A DNA stretch of 64,000 nucleotides from CANQDT01 sp051878935 (GCA_051878935.1 JBJELB010000011.1:1-64000); one strand, 5' to 3'; counted from the first letter of the stretch, positions 38,801 through 48,448 are shown. Notes: a model not told the origin generated them from the sequence alone. Numbers and translations: made by a program.

Positions 38801-40459
38801 TTCGTTTCCGTGGCTCATCATGCAGATGAAGGAAAACAATACTTAATGTATAAATTAGTACAGATGAATGATCTCATTTGTCCGGATGTAAAGCTGAATG
38901 TATCAAATGAAAACAATATAACGGAAGAAGATCAGAAGAAAGCGGTTTACAGTGCCAGATATGGTGTGCTGGCGAACGAATTCTATGGAGATTATGCGGA
39001 GGCTGACAAAGATGCCTATAAGAGTGTCGATGTTACGAATACACTTCGTGCCGCTATGGACAAAGGACAAGAGGAAGCGACCCTGCTGTTGTTTGCACCA
39101 CAGAAATTTAGCAGCACTGCTGATTTCTACGGTCCGGATAATGGAGCAGCAATGCTGGAGCAATTGCCAACAGTTTCCATTACAACCATGGAAGAAGAGA
39201 AGTCCTATGATACGAGTATCAAATCTATGGCATATGGAATCATCGGGAAATTCGTCATTTCCGATTTGCCGGCAAACCTAACCGTTGCTGATTTGGAAGT
39301 AGAATGTAATTCGGAAGCAGCAACCTATTATGTGAAAGACAGAAAAGGAAATTTACTGTCAGAAGAAGATAGAATCTCAAAAGGCGATATGTTATATATC
39401 GTAGCAGAGGATGGAACAGAAAAGGAATATTATCTGGATGCTGCATTGTCCGATGAGGAAGCGTTAGCCGTAGATATGGAAGAAATCTCAGATATTACGA
39501 TTTCAGATACGATTTATTATGAGCTTCCGACGGAGGGAACCTATGGTTCTCAGATTTCCTGGGAATATAAAAAGGCAGATGAACCAAATTCCTATTATTA
39601 TGATTTGTCAAATAACGAAGTACATCTTCCGGCTTATCAGGATGTAACGATTCCAATGCGTGCAACTTTTACCTGTGGCGAGCTGGAGCCGGTATCAAAG
39701 GATGTCAATGTGATTATTAAACAGTTAGACAACTATCTGATGCCAAGTGATGATGCTTATATTGAAATGGGGAAACCAACGGTGAATTATGGTTCCGTTT
39801 CGATTATTCTAAGCTATGATTCCGGCAGAGGCGGACCGGGTCGTACCGGCTTGGTGAGGTTTGATTTGAAAGAAATCAAGGAGAAAATGGAAGCAGAGAA
39901 TCTTACGATTTCAAATGCCACCTTTGGTGCTACATATTATTGGAGTAAAGCTCCTACGATTGATCTGTACGCAGTAGATACGGACTGGAAGGAAGAAACA
40001 GCTACCTATGAGAATCTGTATTCGAAGCTGGAATTGACAGAAGAAAACCGGATTCTGTCCAATCAGACGTTCCCTGGAAAAGGAACAGAATGTAAAATGC
40101 AGTCGGAAGTACTGGCAGCAAAAATAAAAGAAGCAATTGAGGCAGGAAAAGAATCGATTACACTGGTGATGCTTCCAACTTCAGATTCGGCAACCGGCGA
40201 TATTGGTACAAAGGAAAGTGATAGCTTTAGTCTGTGTCCAAAATTATATTTGGATTATGTAGCAGCAGAAGATACGGCAGTCAAAGGAGATGTCAATGGA
40301 AATGGCACGGTAACAGCGGTAGATGCCTTGCTTGCCTTATCCTACGTTAATCAGACAGAGGTATCAGAGACAATCAAAAACCGTGCAGACATGGATGAAG
40401 ATAATGCGATTACAGAACATGATGTGGTTGCAATTTTAACAAAGGCTACACAGGCTTAA
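35855..40459 (+). CDS. Secreted parallel beta-helix protein, GH141-like, with DNRLRE-like module and dockerin, copy 2
   Basis: The start follows AGAGGGTGA; the signal peptide is nearly identical to copy 1. The beta-helix (about residues 35-730) matches copy 1 closely throughout, including GYGTYNITTAMGEWAW, RNPEDIELETEMTWNREIVCV and the MNVGWGWH segment. The rest differs from copy 1: instead of a discoidin-like domain it carries a long module (about 913-1470) that closely matches the C-terminal module of the esterase-like protein at 12196 (VQSGNLMLGRGRSILMKVDL, then TNTLRAAMDKGQ and DLKEIK) and includes a DNRLRE/CBM96-like part. The dockerin (1478-1534) has TAVDAL in its first loop. The gene is followed 25 bases later by GH2 copy 2, as copy 1 is by GH2 copy 1. 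Enzymatic activity is not proven by motif; GH141-type fucosidase is the best guess. Confidence 0.75.
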   Translation: MKIKSMIALAMSMCMSATAFAGIGTAKAENTAAGIMREYYISTEGRVNASGTKEDPFATLEQAKEAVRTINTDMTGDIVVYVEDGTYEFEDEVVFEEADSGTNEYSVRYEAVEGAEPVFSGGSKLEATWTKEENGIYSAPLERDEKLRAMYVNDVLADMTSKKIQGRGGYGTYNITTAMGEWAWKNGSTYEGTILDYDETLFNTRNPEDIELETEMTWNREIVCVERFEDIGNNQMAAMLQMPYAAIALSLLWNTNYSTSKMQTVYNVFEWLDEPGEFYFDKAGQRLYYYPREGEDMSTAEVVIPRIETLVSIEGTSRESRVNHISFDGLTFAYTDWNLYELEGSHGRATVQAEEIATAFEPDHHTSIYRMSDLSPAAVEVTNAEYLSFTGNTFKNVAAIGLSLVNDVVHTTADGNKFMWTGGSAIVIGHMQHMYIDDKGSNYGKYSDKEKYDIGVEGSCQYLDITNNYLYQTCTIYPGDVAFHIFAGSYLNVQYNMIDHTPYSGMNVGWGWHNMNGSEQSVVPGVPYEQTHHNMIQNNTIKNTLEFLSDGGAVYTLGDMPYSEMNENVILDIGPEIDDPNSWIRAFHSDQGTKHLSGKRNVMQIPATHPCIDCGEWSGYKGYNNWDDNYSTSSIYASVTMYSTDENFEEGSVVTNPHTFPDGYWNHDVFDIVQKSGIESSYYKEMPSEFIVQNQLLPTNFKLDAGALLQFHYEDGDIDGEVWLAPEGTETFVESDTVRKLKDSQVTVPYEDEQYRIYIVKDGVASEPSVGEIILAKRLPLQHVTYDDMTYLQYDVSDVNWNRAVRMFLSGTAGNPSGAESKLQVYAVKPDVDFTSQDDLEAGIVDHEKYVSSETYSGTEFSYEMKLKALVSLLKEQVSDDGKLMFAIKDVNGTVDSLYSKNEKYCPVLEVEEDENVVCFKCTEVQSGNLMLGRGRSILMKVDLSDLEASIAKATLSLSYVKGKVHAFDVFLMPDMEWTPDNFVSVAHHADEGKQYLMYKLVQMNDLICPDVKLNVSNENNITEEDQKKAVYSARYGVLANEFYGDYAEADKDAYKSVDVTNTLRAAMDKGQEEATLLLFAPQKFSSTADFYGPDNGAAMLEQLPTVSITTMEEEKSYDTSIKSMAYGIIGKFVISDLPANLTVADLEVECNSEAATYYVKDRKGNLLSEEDRISKGDMLYIVAEDGTEKEYYLDAALSDEEALAVDMEEISDITISDTIYYELPTEGTYGSQISWEYKKADEPNSYYYDLSNNEVHLPAYQDVTIPMRATFTCGELEPVSKDVNVIIKQLDNYLMPSDDAYIEMGKPTVNYGSVSIILSYDSGRGGPGRTGLVRFDLKEIKEKMEAENLTISNATFGATYYWSKAPTIDLYAVDTDWKEETATYENLYSKLELTEENRILSNQTFPGKGTECKMQSEVLAAKIKEAIEAGKESITLVMLPTSDSATGDIGTKESDSFSLCPKLYLDYVAAEDTAVKGDVNGNGTVTAVDALLALSYVNQTEVSETIKNRADMDEDNAITEHDVVAILTKATQA

Positions 40460-40484
40460 ACAGGAGCATGGAGGGTATGCAAAA

Positions 40485-43400
40485 ATGAGCAGAAGAAAAA
40501 GAATGAAACGATGGTTAGCGTTGACGCTAACAGCCGGTATGCTGTTTGGTTCTATGCCGATGCAGCAGACTTATGCAGCTCCGGTAGAAACCGTTGACGA
40601 AGCATTGCGTATTCATGAACGGTTTAATTCAGATTGGAAATTTGCACTGGGAGATGATGAAGGTGCAGAGCTGGAAGACTATGATGATATGTTATGGGGA
40701 GATATCGCACTTCCGCACAGCTTTAGTATTCCTTATGATATTAATCAGAACAGCTTTTATGTAGGAATCGGCTGGTACCGTAAGGAGTTTACGGTACCGG
40801 AGTCCTACCGGGGAAAACGCATCAATCTCGAATTTGACGGTGTGTTCCAGACTTGCAGTATTTATGTCAACGAACAAAAGGTAACGGAGCATGAGGGTGG
40901 ATACAGTGGATTTCATGTTGATATTACAGACTATGTTCGTTATGGAGCCTCCAACCTTATCGCAGTTGAAGTAGATAATACATGGAAGCCGGACCTGGCA
41001 CCGCGTGGTGGTGACCATCAGTTCAGCGGCGGTATCTATCGTGATGTCTGGCTAACAGTAACAGAGCCGGTACATATTGACTGGTATGGTACGTTTGTCT
41101 GGACGCCTGCCATCTGTAATCCGAAGTACCAGGAGGGTGGTGGTACAGTAAACATTTTGGATTCTTATGTATCAGATGAAGAATTAGCAGAAAATCTGGA
41201 AAAGAAACAGTCTGACGTACAGGTTATTACGGAAGTCACGAACGATTCCAATGAGGCGGTTGAATTATATGTAACACAAAGAGTTATGGATGCTGAGGAT
41301 AACGTAGTAGCAACCTTTTCATCCGAACCTGAGACAGTGGAGCCACAGAAAGGCACTGCTTTGATCGCACAAAGCGAGATGATTTCTGATATCAGGCTCT
41401 GGTCTATGGATACTCCGAATCTGTATCATGTAGAAACTGCGGTTTATGCAAATAATGCATTAGTGGATATTTACGATACCCAGTTTGGTTTTCGTAGTGC
41501 ACAATTTACAACGGATGGCTTTTTCTTAAACGGAGAACGCGTCATCTTAGATGGTGTTAATGTGCATCAGGACCATGGCGGATGGTGTGATGCAGTTACA
41601 GATGGGGCATTCTATCGTGATGTAAAGATGGTAAAGGAAACAGGCTTTAACTTTATCCGTGGTTCCCATTATCCACATGATACCAGCTTTGCACAGGCTT
41701 GTGACGAGTTAGGTATTGCATTCTGGTCGGAAGGCGGTCAATGGAGTACCGGTGGCTTCAAATCCGATGATGATGTGTATGGAAGCTATAAAGACTGGTT
41801 CCATTGCACGTATCCGATGAAGGAAGAGAATCAGGAACGTTTTGAACAAAGCTGTATGGATATGCTGGAAAGTATGATTCGTATGAATCGGAACCATCCA
41901 TCCATCATGGTATGGAGTACCGGTAATGAACCATTCTTTACCCATACCAGTACGATAGCAAAATCAAAAGCATTAGCGAATAAAATGCGTAATTATGCAC
42001 ATAAACTGGATCCTACCAGAAAAGCAGCCCTTGGAGGGACACAGCGTGAGGATTTTAACGTTTTGGAAGTAGCCGATATGGCAGGTGGTAATGGTGACGG
42101 AGCATTAGCTCAATATACCAATTATGAAATGCCACATATGGTTTCTGAATATGCTTCAACAATCGCAGAACGAAATAACTGTAGTCCCAACCTGCGATTT
42201 ACGACAGATTTTAAAACGAATCCGGGAAATACGATAGAAGTAAATGGAAAGACCATTACCGAATACTCATTATATGAAAACTCCGGTTATTATCACGAAC
42301 TGGATGGACTTCCTCTTTATATACCGACCGGCTCAAGTGGTATGTCCTTGTGGTGTATGTACCAGCACGGTAGTGTTGCAGATAAGAAGATGCGTACGAT
42401 GGGTATCGTGGATTATTATCGTCTTCCGTTAAAATCCTGGTATACCTATCGTGAAGTAAAAACCGGAGTTCCAAGAGAAGATTCGGTAGAAGGAACTGCA
42501 ACCAAGATTACGTTAGATACGAATTATTCGTATGAAGGACAGACAACCTTACCAAATGACGGTAGTGATGACGTACAGATTATCGTTACCTTAAAGAACG
42601 ATAACAATGAATGGGTAAATGACAGTACGAATATTTTATTGGAAGTAGTGGATGGACCAGGTGTATTCCCGGGTGGTAAGACATACAAGATGATAGATGA
42701 TAAGACCTTTATGGATGGTAAGGGTGCGATTGAATTCCGTTCCTTCTATTCCGGTACTACGTCGATTCAGGTATCCGCTCCGGACCGTCCTGATCTGGAA
42801 CCGGTAACCATGACTCTGACAACAGAGGATGTTGTAGGAAATCATACCGCAGCAAGTGAACCTGAAGATTTTATGGGAGAGATGTTAGAGCTGAACAATT
42901 CCGAATCTGTTCCGGAGCCATCGGTTTATGGAAAAGAGGATGCAGCCTATAACCGTCAGACCGGTTCGACCTCCAGCTATGAGGAAGGACATATTCCTTT
43001 GAGTGCGGTAGATGGTGATGACAGTACCTATTGGCAGGCAGGAGCAGATGATGAAGCTCCATGTTGGGAGATTTTCTTGGAAAATACATATGATATTTTC
43101 ACGATGAAATTAAATTTCGGTGAGGAAGAATATCCATATACGATTGAGAGAAACATTCCGGATACCGATCAGTGGGAAGTGCTTGCCCGGTATCAGACAG
43201 CAGATGAGGTAGCCAATCGTCCTGCGGAAGAATTGATTGCAGGAAAGACAGCAAACCGGATTCGTATTTCGTTCCCGGATATGCCGAAAGGAAAGCTGCC
43301 GCGGATCTATACATGTAATATTTATGGGGTAGAGCATAAACGTATCCCATACCAGATGACGGATACCTATTTATCCGACTTGCCGGCGACAGAGGTTACT

Positions 43401-45131
43401 GTCGGATGGGGTACCTATCAGAACAACCTTTCTATCGATGGCAATCCGATCACGTTAGATGGAAAGGTGTATGAGAAAGGTCTGGGTACCCATGCAAACA
43501 GTGAAGTGATTTATCATCTAAATGGAAAATATTCACGGTTTCAGGCAATGATTGGTATCGATGATGAGACGACCAGAGAGAAAGCGTCTGCATTTTTCCA
43601 GGTGTATGCAACCTATTATGATGAAATCAGCGGAGCTGAGAAAGAAATCATGATATTAAACCAGTTAATTGAAGGAACTGACACGAAGAAAATCAATCTT
43701 TCAATCGATCAGGTTACGAAGTTACGCTTAGTAACCGATATGAATGGAAATAATGGTAATGACCATACCGATTGGGCAGGAGCGAAGCTGATCGGTGCAG
43801 GCAGGGATATTTCTCTTACCGGTACTGTATCCGGAATGGCATCGGTTGAAACCGTACTTGCGATTGCCAGTGGTGCGATGACAAAAGAAGCTGCAATCGC
43901 TTCCGGTTATGATATGACAGTGCTGGATCAGAATGCGAGTAATGATATCACAGCGGTTGATGCGTTATTGATCTTATTATCCGGTGCAGATAATGCAGAT
44001 AAGATTACAGTTGCCGCAAGCTCGAACAGAACGGTACCGGTTGCAGGAAAAACCTTTGAAGCCAATGTTTCCTTGAAAAATAAGACGGCTAATATATATA
44101 ACTGCAATTGTGTATTACAGTTATACAAACAAGACGGAACTCTGGTCGAGGAAGCTACTGAGACGTTCAAATTATCAAAGGGTGCAACGACCTTCTCTGA
44201 TTTGGGTGTAGATGTTCCGGATGGTTTGGAGACCTATTATGCGACAATAACGGTATATGATGAAGCGGGCGTTGCATTATCCGAAACCAAAACATTTACA
44301 GGAGTTTCCTATGTATATGAACCGGATGAAGCAGAAGAGGATGAATTAAGTGTTATCCGTGATATGTACGAGTTAAAGAAAAAATATGAGTCCGCTATGA
44401 TTGTTAAGAGTAATCTGTCTCTATCAGTGACAGGAACCCACGGCTCTACGATTACATGGAATTCGGATAATCAGGAGGTGATTACCAATGAAGGTGTAGT
44501 AACGAGACCGGAGGATGATACAAAAACCGTAAATCTGACAGCAACGGTAAGCAAGGGCGATGCAGCTTTAGAATATAACATTGTATGTACGGTTATGAAG
44601 GCAGTTTCAACCGGAAATGTCAAGATTGATTTGGGTACAGCAGTGAAGACCTATGCAAAAGGTTCTTCCTTTGATGTAACAAATCTTACGGATGGAGATA
44701 TATCTACCAGGGTATCGGTTAACCGGAATGACGGTGGCAGCTATGTTGCTTATGCAGTATATGATGCAGGCGAAGGGAATACGTTTGATCTGCAGCGAAT
44801 TGTAGCATCTTGTAATGAAGGCGGAAATAAAACAAGTATTCGTTATTATGGTACGAATAGCAGCAAGATCGCAACGACGGATCCGGCGACGACCTCCGAT
44901 ATGACAACCGGTGAATATGCCGGCTTTATCGATTATTTCTCGGATGAGGAAGGCAGTATGGATTTCTTGGGTAAGGTTGACAAGAATGACTTTACTTCCG
45001 ACAGTACTGATGTAACGACGATTGTAACGGATACCAGTACCACGACACAATATCGTTATTTTGTAGTTGTATTTGCTTTCTGGGAAACAACTGCATTAAG
45101 TGAGATTACTGCATATTCCACATTAGAATAA
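40485..45131 (+). CDS. Secreted GH2 beta-galactosidase-type enzyme with NPCBM domain and internal dockerin-like module, copy 2
   Basis: GGAGGG precedes the ATG. The module order is the same as in copy 1: signal peptide (to about 31), GH2 jelly roll, Ig and barrel with acid/base Glu482 in GNEPFF and nucleophile Glu555 in MVSEYAS, discoidin-like domain, NPCBM (KVYEKGLGTHANSEVIYHL), dockerin-like piece with a good second loop only (DQNASNDITAVDAL), two Ig-like domains and a final discoidin-like domain. Many stretches of 30 or more residues are identical to copy 1 in the jelly roll, as around GGDHQFSGGIYRDVWL, while the catalytic loops differ slightly (GNEPFF against GNEAFF). Recent duplication or gene conversion is therefore likely, with possible drift in specificity. 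It is the last gene of the second beta-helix/GH2 pair. Confidence 0.82.
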   Translation: MSRRKRMKRWLALTLTAGMLFGSMPMQQTYAAPVETVDEALRIHERFNSDWKFALGDDEGAELEDYDDMLWGDIALPHSFSIPYDINQNSFYVGIGWYRKEFTVPESYRGKRINLEFDGVFQTCSIYVNEQKVTEHEGGYSGFHVDITDYVRYGASNLIAVEVDNTWKPDLAPRGGDHQFSGGIYRDVWLTVTEPVHIDWYGTFVWTPAICNPKYQEGGGTVNILDSYVSDEELAENLEKKQSDVQVITEVTNDSNEAVELYVTQRVMDAEDNVVATFSSEPETVEPQKGTALIAQSEMISDIRLWSMDTPNLYHVETAVYANNALVDIYDTQFGFRSAQFTTDGFFLNGERVILDGVNVHQDHGGWCDAVTDGAFYRDVKMVKETGFNFIRGSHYPHDTSFAQACDELGIAFWSEGGQWSTGGFKSDDDVYGSYKDWFHCTYPMKEENQERFEQSCMDMLESMIRMNRNHPSIMVWSTGNEPFFTHTSTIAKSKALANKMRNYAHKLDPTRKAALGGTQREDFNVLEVADMAGGNGDGALAQYTNYEMPHMVSEYASTIAERNNCSPNLRFTTDFKTNPGNTIEVNGKTITEYSLYENSGYYHELDGLPLYIPTGSSGMSLWCMYQHGSVADKKMRTMGIVDYYRLPLKSWYTYREVKTGVPREDSVEGTATKITLDTNYSYEGQTTLPNDGSDDVQIIVTLKNDNNEWVNDSTNILLEVVDGPGVFPGGKTYKMIDDKTFMDGKGAIEFRSFYSGTTSIQVSAPDRPDLEPVTMTLTTEDVVGNHTAASEPEDFMGEMLELNNSESVPEPSVYGKEDAAYNRQTGSTSSYEEGHIPLSAVDGDDSTYWQAGADDEAPCWEIFLENTYDIFTMKLNFGEEEYPYTIERNIPDTDQWEVLARYQTADEVANRPAEELIAGKTANRIRISFPDMPKGKLPRIYTCNIYGVEHKRIPYQMTDTYLSDLPATEVTVGWGTYQNNLSIDGNPITLDGKVYEKGLGTHANSEVIYHLNGKYSRFQAMIGIDDETTREKASAFFQVYATYYDEISGAEKEIMILNQLIEGTDTKKINLSIDQVTKLRLVTDMNGNNGNDHTDWAGAKLIGAGRDISLTGTVSGMASVETVLAIASGAMTKEAAIASGYDMTVLDQNASNDITAVDALLILLSGADNADKITVAASSNRTVPVAGKTFEANVSLKNKTANIYNCNCVLQLYKQDGTLVEEATETFKLSKGATTFSDLGVDVPDGLETYYATITVYDEAGVALSETKTFTGVSYVYEPDEAEEDELSVIRDMYELKKKYESAMIVKSNLSLSVTGTHGSTITWNSDNQEVITNEGVVTRPEDDTKTVNLTATVSKGDAALEYNIVCTVMKAVSTGNVKIDLGTAVKTYAKGSSFDVTNLTDGDISTRVSVNRNDGGSYVAYAVYDAGEGNTFDLQRIVASCNEGGNKTSIRYYGTNSSKIATTDPATTSDMTTGEYAGFIDYFSDEEGSMDFLGKVDKNDFTSDSTDVTTIVTDTSTTTQYRYFVVVFAFWETTALSEITAYSTLE

Positions 45132-45228
45132 GTCATGTGTCAGATTTTGACGGGAATCAAGTAGTTGATATCCCGACGAATGACATTGAAATCAAAAAGT
45201 TGTCGTAAAACTTAATGGTTGAAGTTAC

Positions 45229-45270
45229 TCCCCTTCGATATAATGATAAGAAATGAGATATCGGAGGGGA
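45229..45270 (+). promoter_or_regulatory. Hairpin covering the ribosome site of the GH43 gene, with a TATAAT in its left arm
   Basis: TCCCCTTCGATAT (45229-45241) pairs with ATATCGGAGGGGA (45258-45270), one G-U pair included, across a 16-base loop. The right arm contains GGAGGGG, the ribosome site for 45277. A perfect TATAAT (45239-45244) lies partly in the left arm, without a good -35. If that promoter is used, its transcript would lack the left arm and leave the site open, while read-through RNA from the GH2 gene would fold it shut. Confidence 0.5.
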
Positions 45271-45276
45271 TTTTAT

Positions 45277-48200
45277 ATGAAAAAGTGGCGAAAAAGGATA
45301 GCGAACATCATGGCAATACTTCTGTTGCTTGCGGCAATTCCTTTGCATGTGAATGTATTGACGGTTGGGGCAACAACAATTACAGATATTACAAGTACGG
45401 ATTATGTTACCATTATCAATAAAAACAGTGGAAAACTGTTGGATACGGTATATCATGAAGACCGGAATGGTATTACCTTAGTCCAGTGGGACAATATGAA
45501 TGCTTCTTCTTCACAGTGGCAATTGGCATTAGTGGATGGAGAAACGGATGTTTACAACATCATACATAGAAAAAGTGACTTCTATTTAGCGGCTGTGAAT
45601 GGGAAAGCAGTAATAAGTAATACTGTGCCGGCTTCGGATGCATCGGCACAATGGAGAATCGAAGAAGTCAGTACCGGATACTATAAGATTATTAATGTAT
45701 CACTTTCAAAAGGCTTAAATGTCAGTGGTGCAAATAAATCCAACGGAGGAAGGGTTATTCTATATACTTATAATGGTGGGGCAAATGAGATGTGGAGTTT
45801 TCAAATCGTTACAGAAAATCCGGTTGATCCTGTGGAAGATTTTGTGTATATTGACAGAACAGACTGGACTGTAACGGCAAACTCTACGAAAAACAGTGAT
45901 GTTACTGCGTCAAATATCATGGATGATGATTGTTTATCTGCCTGGCAGACAAGCCCTGATGATCCTGCCTGTGACAAGGAAGAAAATCCATATGAAATCA
46001 TCATAAATCTGGGGAAAATGACGACGTTTTCACAGTTAAATTATATGCCGGTACAGTATGCCGGACAAAAGGATGATGTAAGTGGTATTATCACGCAGTA
46101 CGAGATATATACATCAGATGATGGCGCGGCCTGGAATAAGATCATACAGGGTGAGTGGGGTTATGATTATTCCAATATTGATCATTCAGAAAGAAAGGCA
46201 ACCTTCAGACCAGTGACTTGTCGGTATGTAAAATTTGTCATTCTAAATAATTCTTATCGTCAGGATACAGCCTATCAATATTATGCGGCTGCAGCAGAGA
46301 TTAATCTAAGTAACTGTATTGCAGATATTCATCCGATGACAACGGCTATGCAGTCCCTGACCGCAGTAAAGGAGCAGGTGCTGCAATTGACGGATGAGAC
46401 CCGGAAAAATAGCATTATGGATAAACTGTTGGTGTTGGAACAATATGGAACAGCGGAAGAGATTGAAGCGTTTCTGCCTGATACAGAGAATTTGTTGAGC
46501 CTTTACCAAATGCAGGAGATGGGTGTGAATGCTGCATATTTTAACCGTCTGGAAGATTATCTGATAGAAAATCAGTATTCTTCTACCGCTATGAATAAGC
46601 TGGAAGATGAAATGAATGGTTTTCACACGCTTGGCAAGGATATCGCGGAACCGGTTGTAACGGATTTGGATGATGAATACCTTATGGGTGATGAAGATAA
46701 GGAAAAAACTTTAATCGTTCGCTTAAAGGAAGCGGTTGACCTGGCAAAAGCGAAAATAGATGCCAATCCGGATCAAGATTACAAGATGTTAAAAGAACTG
46801 GTCGCTTATGTAGATGATTCTTATAGAGATGATGGTTATTATCAGTCCTATGGTTTGGATTATACTTCCTGTGAATATGTTACGAATAATATTAAGTTTG
46901 CCCTGAAAAATCTGGAGAAAATCGAAAACGGAGAGATTGAAAGTGTGACAGCGATTAAACCTGGTACAACCTGGTTGGATACACAAGGCTCTAAGATATC
47001 AGCCAATGGCGGTCAGATAATTAAAGGGCATGATGGAAAATATTATTGGTATGGTGAAGACAATAAATTAGGATATGCACTCAGAACCGGTGTCAGCTGT
47101 TATTCTTCTACAGATTTAATGAACTGGACATATGAAGGACTTGCGTTCCAGGCATTTAAAAATGATACAGAACAAAGCAGAAGATTTGCAGATGATTTGT
47201 TGACCGATAATATATTGGGCACGAAAGGACGTATTGAACGCCCGAAAGTTATCTACAATAAAAAAACAAAAAAATATGTTATGTGGATGCATTTGGAGAA
47301 CAATGGTGGCTATGGCTTATCACTTGCAGGTGTAGCAATTTCGGATGATCCAACACATGGATTTGAGTGGCTGCATTATGGGTATCCGGTGTATGATAAG
47401 TCCGTTACTTATAATCAGTCGGCAAGACAGTCCTTCCGCGATATGAATCTCTTTGTGGATAGGGATGAGAAAGCATATGTATATTACGCCTCCGAGGGAA
47501 ATCCTACTATGTATGCAGTCCGCTTAAATGATGACTACACATGGATTGACAGTGATGGGATTGCTGACGGAGATTTGTATTATGCAGACACGACCACGGA
47601 AGCCACCGGTAAAGTGAATTATGGATTACCATCTTTTACAGAGAAACAACTGTATGTTTCTGCAACGGACGCGCTTACTTTTGAGGGCAGTAGCGTGGTT
47701 CATGAAGATGGCAGATGGTCCAGAATCATCTATCTTTCAACCATTCAAGGTGGTGTGGAGAGAATGAGAGAAGCACCGGCGCCGATTCGTATCGGAGATA
47801 CCTATTATCTGGTTACATCAGGATGTAGTGGCTGGAAAGCAAATGCAATTATGGCATTTGAAGCAAAAGGACCACTTGGTCCATATAAGAGACAGAACTC
47901 GAACCTTATGGTTGGAACCGCTACTGACGGTAGTAGTGTATCCAATGGGTTTAATTCACAAAGTACCTGTATTCTTAAAGTTGGAAAGGAATACATGTAC
48001 ATGGGCGACCGATGGAAAAATGCAGATTATAATCATGCTACCTCCTCCATTAAGAGATCTACTTATATCTGGTTGCCTTTAGAGGTAGATGATAATGGTA
48101 TACTATCTGTGTCCTGGAATCAAGAGTGGACATTGGCGAATCTTTCTGCCGGAGATATAAATTCTGATGGAGAAATCAATACGGAAGATGTGCTTTTGAT

Positions 48201-48315
48201 TTTAAAACATACGACAAATCATACTTTGCTGACGGAGGAACAGAAGGAGAAAGCGGATGTCAATTGCGATGGCAGAATAACATCTGTCGATGCGTTGCTC
48301 CTGCTGCTTTCATGA
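45277..48315 (+). CDS. Secreted ricin-like - discoidin-like - GH43 exo-beta-1,3-galactanase type - dockerin protein
   Basis: GGAGGGG places the start at 45277 rather than the in-frame ATG at 45253. Signal peptide to about residue 30. A ricin-type beta-trefoil (about 38-175; VTIINKNSGKLLDTV, SSSQWQL), one discoidin-like domain (about 190-350), a helical linker, a GH43 domain (560-945) and a dockerin (958-1012; second loop TSVDAL) follow. This is the same string as the C-terminal 1100 residues of the GH30/GH43 fusion at 2494, minus its GH30 domain and first discoidin domain. The GH43 parts share long identical runs (GGQII-x-GHDGKYYWYGEDN, RTGVSCYSSTDLMNWTYEG). The known clostridial exo-beta-1,3-galactanase also combines GH43, a trefoil CBM13 and a dockerin, which supports the call. 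An AraC gene follows. Confidence 0.85.
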   Translation: MKKWRKRIANIMAILLLLAAIPLHVNVLTVGATTITDITSTDYVTIINKNSGKLLDTVYHEDRNGITLVQWDNMNASSSQWQLALVDGETDVYNIIHRKSDFYLAAVNGKAVISNTVPASDASAQWRIEEVSTGYYKIINVSLSKGLNVSGANKSNGGRVILYTYNGGANEMWSFQIVTENPVDPVEDFVYIDRTDWTVTANSTKNSDVTASNIMDDDCLSAWQTSPDDPACDKEENPYEIIINLGKMTTFSQLNYMPVQYAGQKDDVSGIITQYEIYTSDDGAAWNKIIQGEWGYDYSNIDHSERKATFRPVTCRYVKFVILNNSYRQDTAYQYYAAAAEINLSNCIADIHPMTTAMQSLTAVKEQVLQLTDETRKNSIMDKLLVLEQYGTAEEIEAFLPDTENLLSLYQMQEMGVNAAYFNRLEDYLIENQYSSTAMNKLEDEMNGFHTLGKDIAEPVVTDLDDEYLMGDEDKEKTLIVRLKEAVDLAKAKIDANPDQDYKMLKELVAYVDDSYRDDGYYQSYGLDYTSCEYVTNNIKFALKNLEKIENGEIESVTAIKPGTTWLDTQGSKISANGGQIIKGHDGKYYWYGEDNKLGYALRTGVSCYSSTDLMNWTYEGLAFQAFKNDTEQSRRFADDLLTDNILGTKGRIERPKVIYNKKTKKYVMWMHLENNGGYGLSLAGVAISDDPTHGFEWLHYGYPVYDKSVTYNQSARQSFRDMNLFVDRDEKAYVYYASEGNPTMYAVRLNDDYTWIDSDGIADGDLYYADTTTEATGKVNYGLPSFTEKQLYVSATDALTFEGSSVVHEDGRWSRIIYLSTIQGGVERMREAPAPIRIGDTYYLVTSGCSGWKANAIMAFEAKGPLGPYKRQNSNLMVGTATDGSSVSNGFNSQSTCILKVGKEYMYMGDRWKNADYNHATSSIKRSTYIWLPLEVDDNGILSVSWNQEWTLANLSAGDINSDGEINTEDVLLILKHTTNHTLLTEEQKEKADVNCDGRITSVDALLLLLS

Positions 48316-48342
48316 AGATTGTAAAATAGTATAAAATGTAAC

Positions 48343-48371
48343 TTGTCCTAATCGTACAATAAAGCTATAAT
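48343..48371 (+). promoter_or_regulatory. Promoter and TTGTCC element of the AraC gene
   Basis: TTGTCC (48343-48348), exactly 17 bases, then a perfect TATAAT (48366-48371). Here the recurrent TTGTCC sits in a proper -35 position. Confidence 0.65.
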
Positions 48372-48448
48372 ATAGAGGCGAGTATATCATATTGATGTAC
48401 TTGCCTTTTGAAATTCGTATATTTGTTATAACTGATATGGGGGATGTT

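Noticed and set aside
45148..45182. Hairpin with GACGGGA / TCCCGAC arms after GH2 copy 2
   Set aside because: The stem is interrupted and no T run follows; too weak to call a terminator.
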